Assembly (NCBI GenBank): GCA_023436025.1
Contig: JAEZKX010000010.1
Coordinates: forward strand, 1-5,665
Direction of reading: 5' to 3'
Length of the DNA stretch: 5,665 bases
From: Pseudomonadota bacterium
GTDB taxonomy: Bacteria > Pseudomonadota > Gammaproteobacteria > Burkholderiales > Burkholderiaceae_C
Both the position numbers and the translations under genes were made by a program. Under the pieces are notes generated by a model. The model did no database searches. It was not told the DNA's origin and saw only the letters and a program-made list of their open reading frames with translations. Of the stretch, positions 4,877 to 5,665 are shown piece by piece; the first letter of the stretch is position 1; each line of letters starts with the position of its first letter.

Positions 4877-5665
4877 TCACGAAGAGAGCGCGGGCGGCGG
4901 GCGGCGCGGCAGCCGGATGCTGAATTCTGCGCCACCGGCGGCCGCATTGCGTGCGGTGATGCTGCCACCGTGGGCGTCCAGCACCGCCTTGCAGATGGCC
5001 AGGCCCAGCCCGGCGCCCGGCGTGGTCGATTCCGGCTCGCCGCGGGTGAACTTGTCGAACAGCACCTGCTCGCGCCCTTGCACCGCGGCGGGCAGGCCGG
5101 GGCCGTGGTCGCGCACGGCGATGCAGAGGAATCCGTCCTCGGCGCGCGCCTTCAGCTCGATCGGCGGCGCCCCGTACCTGGCCGCGTTCTCCAGAAGGTT
5201 AACCAGCACGCGCTCCATCAGCACGGCATCGAACTCCACCAGCGGCAGGTCGGCGGGCACGTCGAGGCGCACCGCGCGCTCGCCCAGCACGGCGCGCGCG
5301 CTGCGCAGCGCGGCGCCGATCACCTCCTCCACCGACTGCCAGTCCAGCCGCAGCTGCACCCTGCCGCTTTGCAGCCGCGCCATTTCCAGCAGGTTCTGCA
5401 CCAGCGTGGCCAGTTCGCGCGCCTGCTCCGCGATGGCGGCGGCGGTCTCGGCCTGCGCGGGCGCCAGCGCCGGCTGCGCGTGTTGCAACGTCTCCGCGTG
5501 GCCCACCAACGCGGTGAGCGGCGTGCGCACGTCGTGCGAGAGCGCGGCCAGCAGCGCGTTGCGCAGCCGCTCCGACTCCATGTCGACCACCGCCTGCTGC
5601 GCGATCTCGACGTAGTGCACGCGCTCCAGCGCGATGGCAACCTGGCGCGCCAGGGTTTCCAGGTG
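4877..5665 (-). CDS. kdpD: KdpD sensor histidine kinase, C-terminal part (5' end outside window)
   Basis: Only the last 262 codons are in the window, and the frame runs open through base 5665. KdpD (about 900 residues) is an inner-membrane kinase sensing potassium limitation. Its N-terminal KdpD and Usp domains, four membrane helices and most of the GAF-like region are outside the window. Visible here are the end of the linker (LARQVAIALERVHYVEIA), the dimerisation/phosphoacceptor box ALSHDVRTPLTALVG (41-55 of the visible part, phospho-His 44 encoded at 5534-5536), the N-box NLLENAARYG (156-165), DHGPGLP (186-192), the F-box FDKFTRG (203-209) and the G2 loop GAGLGLAICKAVLDAHGG (217-234). All kinase motifs are intact. 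The stop TGA is four bases before kdpE. The usual order kdpFABC-kdpD-kdpE predicts the ATPase genes further right. Confidence 0.96.
   Translation of the reverse strand, partial: HLETLARQVAIALERVHYVEIAQQAVVDMESERLRNALLAALSHDVRTPLTALVGHAETLQHAQPALAPAQAETAAAIAEQARELATLVQNLLEMARLQSGRVQLRLDWQSVEEVIGAALRSARAVLGERAVRLDVPADLPLVEFDAVLMERVLVNLLENAARYGAPPIELKARAEDGFLCIAVRDHGPGLPAAVQGREQVLFDKFTRGEPESTTPGAGLGLAICKAVLDAHGGSITARNAAAGGAEFSIRLPRRPPPALSS

Noticed and set aside
3994..4923. A 309-codon open frame on the plus strand opposite kdpE
   Set aside because: It is the mirror of kdpE codons (rich in His, Gln, Ala, Val) with no recognisable domain.
4873..4968. A 32-residue N-terminal extension of KdpE
   Set aside because: It would overlap the kdpD coding end and has no similarity, while the family N-terminus fits the ATG at 4872.
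4917..5615. A 232-codon open frame on the plus strand opposite kdpD
   Set aside because: It is rich in Ser, Ala, Arg and Thr and antisense to intact histidine-kinase motifs.
1..5665. CRISPR array, tRNA or rRNA gene
   Set aside because: I saw no regularly spaced repeats and no tRNA- or rRNA-like conserved stretches on either strand.

Overview
The window is GC-rich, and every intact gene I can support lies on the minus strand. The sequence suggests a betaproteobacterium, most likely order Burkholderiales. The evidence is the glutathione synthetase, the KdpD/KdpE pair, the small accessory families and the strong GC bias that opens long spurious frames on the opposite strand. I cannot fix the genus from this much sequence.

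Layout, left to right. A perfect 24-bp inverted repeat (1-24 / 46-69) lies just past the 3' end of gshB (106-1065, glutathione synthetase, complete, GTG start). Upstream of gshB are small genes: a DUF2200 protein (1274-1624), a TfoX N-terminal-domain protein (1713-2054), a cupin gene cut off just after its first metal-binding motif (2063-2323), and a secreted LprI/DUF1311-type protein with a signal peptide (2466-2927). A DUF433/DUF5615 pair follows (3160-3701), which is a VapBC-like toxin-antitoxin module whose two genes overlap by one base. Next are the C-terminal remnant of an IS110/IS1111-type transposase on the plus strand (about 3803-3886) and roughly 300 bp with no recognisable gene. The right side holds kdpE (4186-4872) and the C-terminal 262 codons of kdpD (4877 to the window edge), the two-component system for potassium-transport control.

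Functionally, gshB and kdpDE are conserved housekeeping or stress genes. The 2 kb between roughly 2055 and 4185 has the marks of an accessory zone: a broken gene, a toxin-antitoxin pair, an insertion-sequence scrap and non-coding sequence. The toxin-antitoxin pair is bracketed by an 11-bp inverted repeat that contains GTTAGCC, close to the integron recombination core GTTRRRY. A perfect match to that core (GTTAGGC on the minus strand) sits at the end of the transposase remnant. A degraded integron-cassette origin is therefore possible, but no complete attC site is present. I found no convincing wholly new system. The best leads are the inverted repeat at the left edge, the truncated cupin joined to the tfoX-like gene, and the bracketed toxin-antitoxin module.
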